This document shows, piece after piece, positions 1-16,904 of a stretch of 64,000 bases of DNA. Where the stretch lies: the NCBI GenBank assembly GCA_021613335.1, contig JAJTWR010000275.1, positions 671,001 through 735,000 of the forward strand. The letters run 5' to 3'. Every line of letters starts with the position of its first letter. Positions within the stretch are counted from its first letter, which is position 1. Made by a program: the position numbers and the translations under genes. Under the pieces are notes generated by a model. The model was not told where the DNA came from. It searched no databases and saw only the letters and a list, made by a program, of their open reading frames with translations. The DNA is from Whitmania pigra. Its lineage: Eukaryota; Annelida; Clitellata; Hirudinida; Haemopidae.

Positions 1-1079
1 AGCATAACATTTTAGAATTTATAAAAAGGAGTAAGCTTTCAGAGTTGGGTTTTTCCACAAGGATTAATTGTCACTGATTAATTTGAAGATTAATGGTTAT
101 GCGATCATAATTATTTTAATGTTGCTTTCTGATTTACTGCACACCAGTTCGTTTGCAACAGTTGTTACACTGGTTGTTACACTAGATTTGCATTGTCAAC
201 AGCCATTAGTCAATATTGAATTCATTCAGTTTTTGCTGGAAATTGTTAATGGATGGAAAGTTTATAAAACAATTGAAGATAAACTCGTCCACGTTTTTTT
301 GTTAACTTGTGACTAGTTCTTCGATAGTTCACCTATTTGAACTTTTAATTATTAGTTATAATTAGTTATTTTTAACCTGGCATGTGCCGAAGATTAATGT
401 CGAATTTTCACGTCCGAGGTCTCCTAAGGGCCTCCGGCTGTCGAAATCTTAAAAACTAAAAAAAAACTGACTTTTCCTAGCAATACTAAAAGTTCAGAAA
501 CATTTTCTGAATTCTGAAGATGTCACCAGATGTCACGTCCTCTTAAACAATAACCTTTTAAAAAACAATCCATCTGTCCAAATATGGGAGCAGAAGCATA
601 AATCAAATCATGGCTAAACAGCAAACAGATTTTCTCCAAAAAAAAAGAGTTTTTGATTTTCACCTTTTGTTGAACAATGTGTTGACACATTGAGTAGTCT
701 ATGATTTTGTACTGACTTGACGGTTTTCGGTTTGTAGTTATTTTATTTTTTTTTTTTTGTAAGCACTTGTCATGCGTTGAAATTCATTATTGAACCGCTG
801 TTCTTCAACCCTGTTTTTCTAACTCTTGGTTATGACTGGGGAGCATGATTGTGCCGTGCTAATGAGAGTTTCAGATGCATTCATTTGTGGGATAAATTTG
901 GATGATGTTACCTCGCATTTAGACCCGAGGTAATGTTACACATTACACAGTAATTCTAGTCCTGTGGACGATTCTTAACAGAGAATGACATCTTAATCTC
1001 AAGAAATTAGAGATGATTAGGTAAATTAGGTAAACGTTCATTGTTCAGGTGTTTATTACTCAATTCCTTTTACCCACAG
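1..1079. other. Non-coding, probably intronic sequence left of the first visible exon
   Basis: AT-rich sequence with no convincing coding exon or RNA gene. The short open frames here are not bounded by splice sites. It most likely belongs to an intron of the gene whose 3' exons begin at 1080, because that first visible exon opens at an AG acceptor. Confidence 0.5.
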
Positions 1080-2356
1080 GTGTCTCTACCAACAGGTGGA
1101 GTTCAAATGATGATGGTTCACCCCCAATATCTCACCCATTCGGGTGCATTGCTTCATGCTGGACCATCAACCTCAACTGTTAGTAATTCCAGGCAGCCAA
1201 TTATCGGAATGTTGCCATATTGGGATTGAAACTTGACCATTTGAATTGGTTTTACAGAACCATCAGGCTGGACTCTCAAGGGGATCATTACATCTTGGTG
1301 GGGCCCTGCCGGTGCACCTCGACCCCACCACGGTAAGTCGGGTCAGGGGTCAGAGTTTCTTCGGTTCAGCATCGAATAAAAATCTAGGGACAATAATAAT
1401 GCTTCCACAGGTTGATATCATGCACTATGTACTCCTTCGTTAATGATCTCTTCATTTACTTGAAATAAGTCGCATTATATTCTAATGAAGCACTGCCATT
1501 CTGTTTACATTTTTAAAATATTATCGATGACATGTCTTTCAGGGAATCTCTCAGATCCTGGCACCCCCTGGTAGTGCCATGGGCTCATCTGCAGCCACTC
1601 TCCTTCAGGGATTAGGTCAGCAGCCCGTTTTACTTTCCACATCGGCCATGGCCTCTCCAAATTCTGGGTCAGGTCTTGAGCAGTACTTGTGCCAATTCCC
1701 CTACATGATTCACCCTCAAGGTCAAGCGCTCTTGCACCAGCAGCTGCAGTCGTCCGATGTTCTTGGTCAGTCGCTGTCTGGAATGGAGATGTTGCAGCAG
1801 AAACTTCAGCAGCAACACAAACAGCATTATGCCTTGGCCGAGGTACGATTAGGCTTTACGCTGCAAGTAGTTAGATGGAAATAACAAGCTAACAAAGCAA
1901 ATGAGACGTGGAAGAAATTAAAGCAAAGTATTTACGATTAGAGAACACCAGGCATAATCGGCGGATTGTAAACATGAATGCCAACAATCTTCTTTCTTTT
2001 TTGTCCAGGGTCTTTCCAGTCAGCTGCAGTACTTTGAACTTCCTCAGAATCTGACCCAGAGTCCCTCGTCCACTTCGACGAGCTCCAGTTTGCCCCAGAC
2101 TCCGTCCTCGCACCAGTCGATCGCAACCTCCACTGGCAAAGGAATAGATTCCACTCCTACCAGTGGTGAGAGTAAAAGTGCTGGCATCAAAAGAGTACTG
2201 AACATCCCTTACCAGACCGTGTGCACTCCGACTTATGCAGGGAGCGTGTACGGGCTGCCAGCAGTCAAGATCTTGGCCGGTCAGGGGCAGCAGAGGATCG
2301 TGACTCAGGCCCTCGATCCGACGGACATACAAGTCCTGGCCAAAAACCTCAAGTAG
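1080..2356 (+). CDS. C-terminal exons of an unidentified Gln/Ser-rich protein (5' part outside window)
   Basis: Four exons can be joined in phase 0: 1080-1178, 1258-1332, 1543-1842 and 2009-2356, each flanked by AG and GT, ending in TAG at 2354-2356. They encode about 273 residues without an obvious folded domain. The third exon is rich in Gln, Leu and Ser, with a Gln-rich stretch near its end (EMLQQKLQQQHKQH). The last exon has a Ser/Thr/Pro-rich linker followed by a less biased C-terminal tail with KRVLNIPYQTVCTPTY and ending LDPTDIQVLAKNLK. The composition suggests a transcriptional or RNA-regulatory co-factor, but I do not recognise the family. The tail is the part most likely to be conserved and diagnostic. 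The gene converges on ZSWIM2, whose stop codon lies 380 bp away. Confidence 0.65.
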
Positions 2357-2735
2357 CTGTCGACCATCTTCCCGAGAATGGTTGAAATATTTTTGAGTGT
2401 ACATGAGACAGTCGTTCTTTTCGCATTCTTCTTCTCTTCGTTGAATTTTTAGCTTTATATTCTGTCTTTAATAAGGAGAAGAAATAATTTTTAAAAGTAA
2501 GAGAACAATCGTCAGCGTTCGCACAGTAGGGAAGACATTTAACTACAAGGAAGTTGTTCTGTTGACTATTCCATCCAATTCAATTCATCCAGGATTCGTT
2601 GGATTGGTTACTGCTTCGTTGTGATCTCAAGATGATACGAATGTGAAGAGTTAGTGTGCTATTCAATGTGATTAATGTCCATTAGCCAATTTTAGATGCG
2701 CCCAGTATCAATGTTAGCATCCAGATAAAGTGATG

Positions 2736-5695
2736 CTAACTACTGCTGTGGGCATCGTCATCGTGGAAATCACAAACAAAATTGTTGGGGCTGATTTCGT
2801 CGATGTCTGACAAGTGGAAGTCAATAAATAAGTCTCCTGATTGGTCAAGAACAAGACTTTCCTTCTGCACTGGCGGGGGTCCCTCTTTAGGATCATTCAG
2901 TGTCGAGGGACCGCTCTGAAGTCTGCATATAAAATCGTTTAACTTTTTTTAAAAATAACCTGTCCTTTCAAGGAGATGAGATCTCACCTTTCAGAGAATG
3001 TCATCACCGGGTCTCTGTCACCAAGTTCACCCTGTGTACGGCAAGTATGCCACCTGTGCTTATCTGCTATTGGATTGAGGCGGATCCTCCCCAAATTCTG
3101 GCTTGAAACCAGGGGCCAGCTGTGCTCTCTCTTAGCAGTAGGAGCACTCTTGAATCCACTGGGAATGTGATCTTCAGACTGGAAACACTTTGAGTTCTTC
3201 GAGCTCGTCTGCCTGCCGACCGCCATGTCGACATGCTTTGCCACGATGCAGAGAGGGTCTTCCTGGTGCGCAAGAGGGGGTAGATATTTTGGGTGTCTTC
3301 TCTTTGACGGGCTCTCAACTAGCCTTCCAAGATGGGGGGCTGTTTTGGAGTTTCTGTGTTTCGGATGCTGAGCCGTGGGATGGGCGAACCAGGTCTGATG
3401 AGATGCTGGAAACGTGTTTGATTTGGCATTGAGTTCTGGGGGGCAGACGTTCGATCCGTGGACGGAGATGTCTGCTCCGTCACCGCTGCCAATTTGCTTC
3501 ATCTTCCTCGATGACTTGTCCACTGTTAGAACCCTAAGCGCATAATGTGAAAACTTATAAAACTTTAATGTCGACCATCGTTTGCAATAGGCTTTGTTTG
3601 GTGAAAGAGACAACATTGAATTGAGAACAATTTTGGAATTACATAGATTATGTTTAACGAAGTTATTAGCTGAAATTCAATTATTCAGATTGTGTTCTGT
3701 CTGCATAATGAGGCTTACTTTTCTCTTTTCTTGTGAAACTCTGCAAACGTTTTCTCGGTCAACTCTAACCCATCGAACGGACACGTCTGACTCCAGTGTA
3801 AGAGCCAGACTTCCAGGCATTCTCTGTGCAACCATTTCTTACAGCAGGGTATTTGCTTCACCTCTTGACCTTCGTGAAAAGCCCCGGAACAAATCTTACA
3901 CCCATCTTTGTCCACCAGCAGCCTGTCCGAGTCTTTGAGTCTTTTAGAGGGTAGGGTATTGAGATGACTTTCTTGTATGATGTTGATAGATGATGACTGT
4001 GGTGGCACATTGTTCTGCAGGCCACTGAAATAAATATATTAAAGTTCAAAATATTTTTAAGTATATGGAGGATCAAGGTTTCAGGGGAAATCAAGGAAGG
4101 CTCAATTCGTTAGCCTGAAGACCTAGCATTAAAATGTCCCTGAGAAGATTAAATAGGTTTAAAGATGCAGTTTCTGCTAACATACTCGTCGAGTTGCAGA
4201 AGAATCTCATAATCCTCCTCTGTGATATCCCTAGTCAGTATGTCATCCAGTGCAACCAGTCCTAACCTAAGTAAAAGAGGTCTGTTCGTGACTCGATTCC
4301 ATCTCTGATTGGTTTTCTGCGGGTAAAAGCGACAAAGCCTAATTTTATCTGGAGAATTATAACATTGAAATGGCTTAATTGTTCACAAGGCTGTCTTACC
4401 AATCTATAAACAAAGGGATGCTCAGTATGTATTTCAGTCTTGAAGCAATTTGTACAAAGGCAGAAATCTTCTGAATCACACCTGTCACATCTTTAAAGAA
4501 TGAGAATTGTTTTCAAAATATGACAAGGCATGAAAACTTTGTGAAAAATGAAGTAGAAGCTCACTTATAACACTTTCCTACAATTGGACAAACTCCACAA
4601 GCACAGCAAAAGGTGCCTCTGTGTTCCAATTGGCCGGCCTTGAATCCCCTGCGGCCAATGAGAGACCTCATCTTCTCCTCTCCCAGCAAAGTTATGGGAC
4701 CAAAGTCTGCCCTGCAGAAAGGACATTCCACAATGCTGTCTGGTTTCCTGTGGGCAGCCCATATCCTCATGCATTTTGTGTGCACACTGTTGCCACAACC
4801 AAATCTGTGGAAGTTGAAAAATAGATGAATTTCTTCTGATCATCATGCCGTGGAAATTCACAGGTTATAGCTTAAGAGCACATAATAAGTTCGATGACGA
4901 ATAATAGCTGTCAATAATTTAATATAATATGGTTTTACATTGATATTAACCTCTTGACTTATTTTTGGAAAATCAATAAAATAAAAAGAGAACCCATCTT
5001 AAAACGCACTACCTGCAATAAGTGATCCCCTGGGTATCATCAGAAAAGTCTTCCTGACATATTGGACATGCATCTTCTTCAGTTATTTTCCTTTGTTTTA
5101 CCAATTTTCCTGACATTTCCAAATCTCCATCTGCTGCATTCTTTGAGATCTCGCTTTTGTTAACATTTCTGGAAACTTTCAACATCTCTGTTACTTCTCT
5201 TTCACATAATCCAAGTTGCCAAGACACTTAAGATAAAATATGAAATGTCAGGTGAAATAAAAAAGCAAACATGTTAAATAAAACTTGTATTACCCTATAC
5301 AAATATTATTTATAAAAATCTTAAGTAACATTTGTAAATAAACTACCTGTTAATAAAAAATGGTTTGTTTATTCAAAGGCTAACAACCACTAAATTAATG
5401 TTATCCGTCAAACCTAAAACTAACAGGGGTCGGAGGAAGAAAGTTTAAATTTTTTCAGCAATATCCAACAAATGTGTTTACAAATCTCCAATTTACTCTT
5501 CGAAAATGTCAAACATGTACAGGAATGTATGTCCCCTATTAGCACTTTGTGAATTCTTTGTTGCTTCTCCTCTTTCAGTAGAAATCCAGTCGGTCCCATT
5601 TCTCTGATGATGTATATTCTTGATTCCAAGGCCTGCTTCTGACGAGTAATAACAAGTTCTGGACACGATCTTCTCCACGAAATCATTCTGGCCAT
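2736..5695 (-). CDS. ZSWIM2: ZSWIM2-like E3 ubiquitin ligase (SWIM, RING, ZZ, RING)
   Basis: Eight exons on the minus strand join in phase: 5425-5695, 5013-5226, 4565-4804, 4400-4490, 4186-4316, 3719-4024, 2988-3533 and 2736-2922, giving about 661 residues (human about 633). I chose ATG at 5695 (MARMISW) because the upstream in-frame start is only TTG. The N-terminus carries the family signature REMGPTGFLL and a SWIM motif (C59, C61, C72, H74). A first RING begins with CPICQEDF near residue 147 and continues with FGCGNSVHTKCM and CPFC. A ZZ-like finger rich in Cys spans about 222-273 across two exons. LDDILTRDITEEDYEILLQLD follows, then a second RING (CKIC to CPFDG, about 358-402). The tail, from about residue 420, is basic, Ser-rich and poorly conserved. 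In mammals ZSWIM2 is a testis-expressed E3 ligase that promotes death-receptor signalling; the role here is inferred from domains. It starts 616 bp from the divergent CNNM start. Confidence 0.9.
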
Positions 5696-6310
5696 TTCTT
5701 CGCTAAACGAAATCAAAGGCTGTCATTCCCCATTTGAAAACTTGGCTTTCCATAACAGTAGTTAAAGACGCACAATGCAGAGTGCTTTGAAGCGCTAAGC
5801 TTGATTTGATTATTCCTTTTATTTTATTTTATGTATAACAATAATGTAACAAAAAAGTTATTAACTGTCACTAAATTAACTAAAAGAAACATTTTACTTG
5901 TATTCATCAAGCCAGTACAATTTCTGCTAGCACCATTTTTCAAAATATTTTTTTAATTTGTATGCAACATTAAAATCACATTTTATTTGGCAGAATTATA
6001 AAAAATATTTGATTATCTGCATTATTAGAATTAATATTACAAAATTAGTGGCAACATGTAATTTCTAAATTTTGTCTTACTTGTCCACTAATTAACTAAT
6101 TAATGATTGGCAGCTAAGCTAAAAGTAACACCTCCTGAACGTGAACAACTAATAATAGCACCTGAGAAATGCATAAATTTATGGAGTCGATGCAACTTGA
6201 CGTGATACCAGGCGAAAGCACTTTGTTTTATTATTTTGCGCTGATAACAAACCTACTTGTTCGGATTTAGGAGTAGCTGACAATTGTCGTTTTTGTTTAA
6301 CTGTCCTGAA
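5696..6310. promoter_or_regulatory. Divergent intergenic interval between ZSWIM2 and CNNM starts
   Basis: The two inferred start codons face away from each other with about 615 bp between them, so the interval must hold both promoters and both 5' UTRs unless there are undetected 5' exons. It is AT-rich, with no clear TATA box position or other motif I can assign. The bidirectional promoter is inferred from layout only. Confidence 0.4.
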
Positions 6311-11755
<5,445 letters not shown>

Positions 11756-12453
11756 GAAATCGGGAGGTCTAACAATATGACCCTTAATCTTGAATAATCT
11801 TCTCTGACCTGGACGTAATGATTGTTCTTGCTAGTAATAAATTAACTAATGTAATAACTAGCACTAGATGTTAATGCTAAAGGTTATTTTTAATCGATTC
11901 GCCCGATCTGATGTCCGCATTAACTCTTCGTCTCATTCCTGCATTAGCGGAAGATGATGATGATGATGATGATTTTGTTGATGATGGTGATGATGAACAT
12001 TTTAGTTAGACCATAATTCGAGCCACGTTTCTATGTTTATTATTGTCTCCTGACATTCCCCTTGTTTGTCTTATGCGAATTAACATTAATTACTTAATTA
12101 ATTATCTTCTGCTGATGTAATTGTAATTAATATTTATTATTATTATTATTATTATTAACGCTGCTAATGTCTATCTTAATCATCGTCGTCTGATTGGATA
12201 TTGGTTGCCATCATTACTAATATATGGCATATATATATGTGGTATTAACATCATAAGTCAAAAATTCAATACAAAGTGTTCCACGTTATTATCATCGTCG
12301 TTCTTATCATATTAATTATCTTATTATTATCTAGTATTAATATTAATAAGTTACTCATAACTACTTGCTCTTTATTATTGTAACTTTTTAACCCGCTGTC
12401 TTACATGGAATCTTGATCACTTCGTGTCTGTGCATGTGCGTGTGCATAGAATT

Positions 12454-12585
12454 CTTAAATTAATTAATTACCTTTTAATTCTTAAATTAATTAATTACCT
12501 TTTAATTCTTAAATTAATTAATTACCTTTTAATTCTTAAATTAATTAATATTCTTTTAATTCTTAAATTAATTAATTACCTTTGT
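12454..12585. repeat. 26-bp minisatellite, five copies
   Basis: Five nearly perfect head-to-tail copies of a unit reading TTCTTAAATTAATTAATTAC plus CTTTTAA. The only visible change is a shortened fourth unit (TTAATATTC). Confidence 0.85.
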
Positions 12586-13610
12586 AGGGAGCTTGCGAAT
12601 ATATATGAATGTAAAATTGTTTTCGTTCAGGCTTGACTTTCTGATAATTTGGTTTCGTTTTAATTAATAAAACAAGTCGTCGGAAATTCCGACGGAAACC
12701 TGCCGCAAGTCTAGAAACCGTTTCCATAGCGACAAACGAGTTTAAATTGAGCTTGAAATAGCCACGACAAGATTGGTCAATTGGTTTTGTGGAATTAGGA
12801 CGCAATTAGTGCTTAGTAAAGTTCTTAAATTAAAAACTTAATTAATTAAGATCCTGTTGCGCCGTGCAGGGGTAAATAAATGGGTTTGATTTTTATCCTA
12901 TCGAGTATACCTATTGTGGTATTGAAGTCTTATAGATGGACATACTATCCTTATTGTTTTCACGAATTTGTTGAAATGTAAGATGCTACTTGTCCAAAAA
13001 TTCTATCTGTTATCTTGAGTTAATATTTGCTACTTTAAAATATTTTTAATTCTTAAATCTTATTGCAATCGATATTGTACTCTTATGGTCTTTGGCTTAA
13101 GTATCATTCATTTCAAAAAAGTAGCGATGAGCATTGCAATCGTAGGTCTTCTTAATGTTTTCGTAGATCATTCTTTCTTCAATCAAACAATGTCAACCAA
13201 GACAGGTTAAGCGACTTAGGGCGCCATGAAAATGGCGGACCTTTTGGCGAAAATAAATATTTTCAAGCTCTTCCTCACTTGCAAGGCATAAAAAAACTTA
13301 AGGGATATCAAGTCTTATGATGAAATGCGACTTAGAGATCACCGATAAGCCATTCCATCCACATAATAAGACCAGTTGTTTTTTGACTAAAGATGATAAT
13401 GATGATGATGAATCTCTGAGGAAAGCGATGGGACAGAAAATTCTTTAGTTAAAAAAAAAATCAATAGGTGATTTCTTTAACAACTAATTATTGTCAAATT
13501 ATTTACAGCTTGACAATAAAATTATTAATGTTAATGGAGTTAATATTATTACGTGTTTGTTACGATATTCTAATGAGATGATTTGATAATGACGTGATTT
13601 AAAAAGATAT

Positions 13611-13668
13611 TTAAAGTCCAAATAATCTCAGTTATGCAACGGACTATAATCAAATAAATAAATAAACA
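13611..13668 (+). repeat. Dispersed element tail (copy 1), ending in AAAT repeats
   Basis: This block carries TTAAAGTCCAAATAATCTCA, then ATGCAACGGACTAT, then an AAAT-rich tail. It is about 90% identical to 37610-37668. A shared core followed by a simple-repeat tail is what the 3' end of a non-LTR retroposon or SINE looks like. Confidence 0.5.
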
Positions 13669-14920
13669 GCTTTAAAGCGTGATCTTGGTTGTCCACATTA
13701 AGTAATAATTGGTTACGACAAGCTTTGCCAGGGTCGCCCAGGTGCTCGTAATTCTTGTCGGCGGCCCATATTGCATGACTTGACTAATAAAGAAAGCTGA
13801 TTATTAGGATTGCTGAATGTTGATTTTCAGGTACATAAAATATGCACGATTTTCTTGAATCGGAAATTTTTTAGGCACAGTTACCGCTGACTAAGGATGT
13901 TGTCAATTTAGTGATTAAAAAGTAAAAATAAAGTTATGATTGGTATTGCTTAATACCTTAAAACAATTGTCGGTCCTCCCATTACACTTTCAGTTTGCAA
14001 CTTTGGTGCTTGCATAAACCTATTGGCGTTCGTTTGAAATGAGTCTTTTCTTAGTCAGAAACTTGATTTTTTTCTGAAAGATTCTCACATATTTTACGCG
14101 TATATAGAATTATTTTCTGAGCAATTTAGTGTTACATAATAAAAAAAAGTCGTTCACTACTTGATAGCGATTCATTCATTGTTATTATTAATATAATCCA
14201 AAAGCCTATTATTTTAAATATGCATTTTAAACAATCCTTTCTATTACTGTAAACACTTTCTAAAATTTAAGCTCTTAAAAATAAATATTTAAATTTACTT
14301 TAAAAGTAATGCAAACTTAATTGGAGTGTCTTTTGCTTTGCAAGCTTACCATCTTCCAATTAATGGAAGAACATTTCTTAATTGTCAAGTCTAACATTTA
14401 ATTGACATTTGATCTCCTGCTATTTATAACTTAGATTTCTTTGCAATGTAGTTTATTTTTATAGAAAATTTGATTTGATGGTTTAGTTTACATTTTATTT
14501 AGATTTTACTTTGAAACATTATATCTTGCAAATGATGCCTTAAATTGTGCAAAAACCTGATTAAATTCGTCAAAATGTGGTTGTTTAAGCTATAAGCTTT
14601 AATTCTTTCTAAACATGGTATAATGGATCTTGTTTTAAAATACCGTTTCAAGATGATTACATCTTATATATTATTTACAATTATTATTTGATTTCTTCAT
14701 CTCGTAATTATAATTGTCAACCATCTGATAACTTACCAATTTGTTGAATTTCAATTTAATAAAATTTTATTTAAAATTGCTTTTTAAAAATTTATTGTCT
14801 TGAAGTCGTTATCTTTTATTTCAACACGCAGGCTCCTTTGAAATTAAGCGATGATCCGCAAACATTGTTTGTTTTTACTCGATTTTTGTGCCCTTTTACT
14901 TCGTATTGGTCAACAGAGAA

Positions 14921-16253
14921 ATGAACCTTCTCGAACTCATCGACTCGTCTTACAACGATTATGGGTGCGACATAGATCAGACTAACTATTACTTTGATTT
15001 TGACCCAGTGGTTTCGCGCAAGAGAACTAATTCCGAACTTCCAGAAGCCAAAAGACAGCGACTGGATCAAGATGGATCAGAATTTTATGATGACGATTTT
15101 GTGAAGCTTCTGAGTGGTGCTATTAAACAGGAGGAGTCTACTGATATCTCGAGCCTTCTGGGGGAAAAGGAACATATTCCTCTTAAAGAAAACACTTCTC
15201 AGAATCTTGACATAGCAGATGTGCTGAATAATACCGTAGGACATAGTTTGACCGACTCTGAAGTGAGCAGTGAGAAATCAAATTCTGGCTCAACGGGGAA
15301 TCAGATTCGACAATTGAAAGTCATCGGAAGACCCCTTCGCGAAAAGCCTCAAGAGCCGAAGAAGATTAAAAAGCCTGTGGTACCGAACTACGAGAAGACG
15401 AGGGAGGAAGTTGCAGTGCAACAACAAGAAATATTAAAAGAGCCACTCACCGTCCAGCCGAAGAATATTACTCTTTCTTTGAAGATGGTTGAAGTGAACA
15501 AAATCCAAGATCCGAATCCCGTCATTCAAACAAATATCATTGGAGACATTAAGCCTCAGCAATTGAAATTAAAATGTATTGATTCAAAAACTCCAGTATT
15601 AGTGGCAGGTCCACAATCACAGAATAAGGTGATTTTCAAGCCATGGCAACCAACGATGCAAATGGTAATTGAATCGTTTTTGTCGTGGAAGAATAATTGT
15701 TTATCGATAATTGTAAATGTATTCTTAACCATTGATTGCTACCTCCGATTAGGCACAAAACCACACGGCGAACATCCCAAGACAAACGCAGGTGACTCTT
15801 TCGGCCCCGCACGATGTTAAGACCATTGTCTTTAACCCCAGCCAGATGACTTTGAAGAAAGTGCAGAAGGAAAACTTTTGCAACCCCAATCTTGCCGTGC
15901 CGTGTAAAAATTTAAAAATAGTGTCGACGGCACAGCAAAAAATCTTACAGGTTAGTGGGGTACGTGGCCAGCCGAGCCTTCATCCGATCGTTCAACAGGT
16001 TGTTCAACAGCCCGTTCAACAGCCCATGAAGAGCTTTGTAGCCAAACATAGAGTGGTACTCAAGCCCAACCCGAACTTGCCCCCACGACCTCAAAAAGTA
16101 TTCACTCTTGTGCCATATCAGTCGGCCAGAAGATCGAGTGAGACTAGTAACGGTAAAACTTCAGCATCACGGAAGATTGTATTGAAGACCAGAAACGAGG
16201 AAGACATCGTATCGGCTGAAGATTTTGCCAGGTTCATATCCGGTCGTTGTTAA
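14921..16253 (+). CDS. Unrecognised 401-aa protein with a nuclear-localisation-like motif
   Basis: Two exons, 14921-15664 and 15792-16253, join in phase 0 (ATG|GTAATT to CGCAG|GTGACT). The start is the first ATG of the frame; an upstream GTG is not used. The N-terminus is acidic and aromatic (MNLLELIDSSYNDYG; NYYFDFDP) and is followed by a likely nuclear localisation signal, SRKRTNSELPEAKRQRL. The middle is Ser/Glu-rich. Exon 2 has a VVQQPVQQP repeat and several short basic motifs of the form hydrophobic-V-L-K (RVVLKPNPN; RKIVLKTRN), and it ends EDFARFISGRC. No enzymatic domain is visible. It looks like a nuclear regulatory protein, but I do not recognise the family. A possible donor at about 15951 could give a shorter isoform. 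AATAAA lies at 16470. Confidence 0.75.
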
Positions 16254-16904
16254 TGATTCTTCATCTGGGCATGAACTTATTGACCCGAGAGGGTTTGTAA
16301 ACTGGTCGATGATAACATTTGTTGTTGTGTTAGACCTGATTTCTTGCTAGAAAGGTTCTCTAAAATGTTTTTAGGAGTTTGCCTGGAACGAGGAGTAAGA
16401 AAATCTGGTTGGATGAAATTAGATTTAAAAAAAAATTGTTTTTCTGTTTAAAATTTTATACCTTGTTTTAATAAATGCTTATGCAAGTCAAATGTTGTCT
16501 TTTATTGTTATAAACTTTGGGTCATACAAAAAAATTAACAGAAATATTTGGACGACATGTGGGAGTCGCCTGAGAAATTTTGAAAGAAAATATTGAAAAT
16601 TGTAGAGATTTGTTTCTAGCGAACTTTAATATTAAATATTTTATATATTATATATATTTTATTGTTGATGTCGTAAAGAATAGTTTATTTTTGTTTTTAT
16701 TGGAAAAATAAGATTAAAATTTCTATTCGATTATTTTATTATCACTCATATTTGGAATCTTTTATTGGGCTTGGGCGCAAGGGCGACCCGTCAAAATCAA
16801 ATCATTCACACTTTACCGGAATTCTACTGAGCAATACCTTCTACATAAATCTGTGAATTTAGGACTACTATCGGGGAAATATTATTTAATTCGAACGAGC
16901 AATC

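Larger units (their letters stand above)
11756..14920. other. Intergenic region, repeat-rich
   Basis: No supported gene. After the CNNM polyadenylation signal there are short ATG/ATT microsatellites (about 11950-11995 and 12130-12160), a 26-bp minisatellite (12454-12585) and a retroposon-tail-like block (13611-13668). The last kilobase before the next gene is plain AT-rich DNA that should contain its promoter; no motif could be assigned. Confidence 0.6.

Noticed and set aside
2984..3616. A separate 210-residue gene on the minus strand
   Set aside because: Its frame is the seventh exon of ZSWIM2 extended into the upstream intron; an AG acceptor at 3534 joins it in phase to exon 6.
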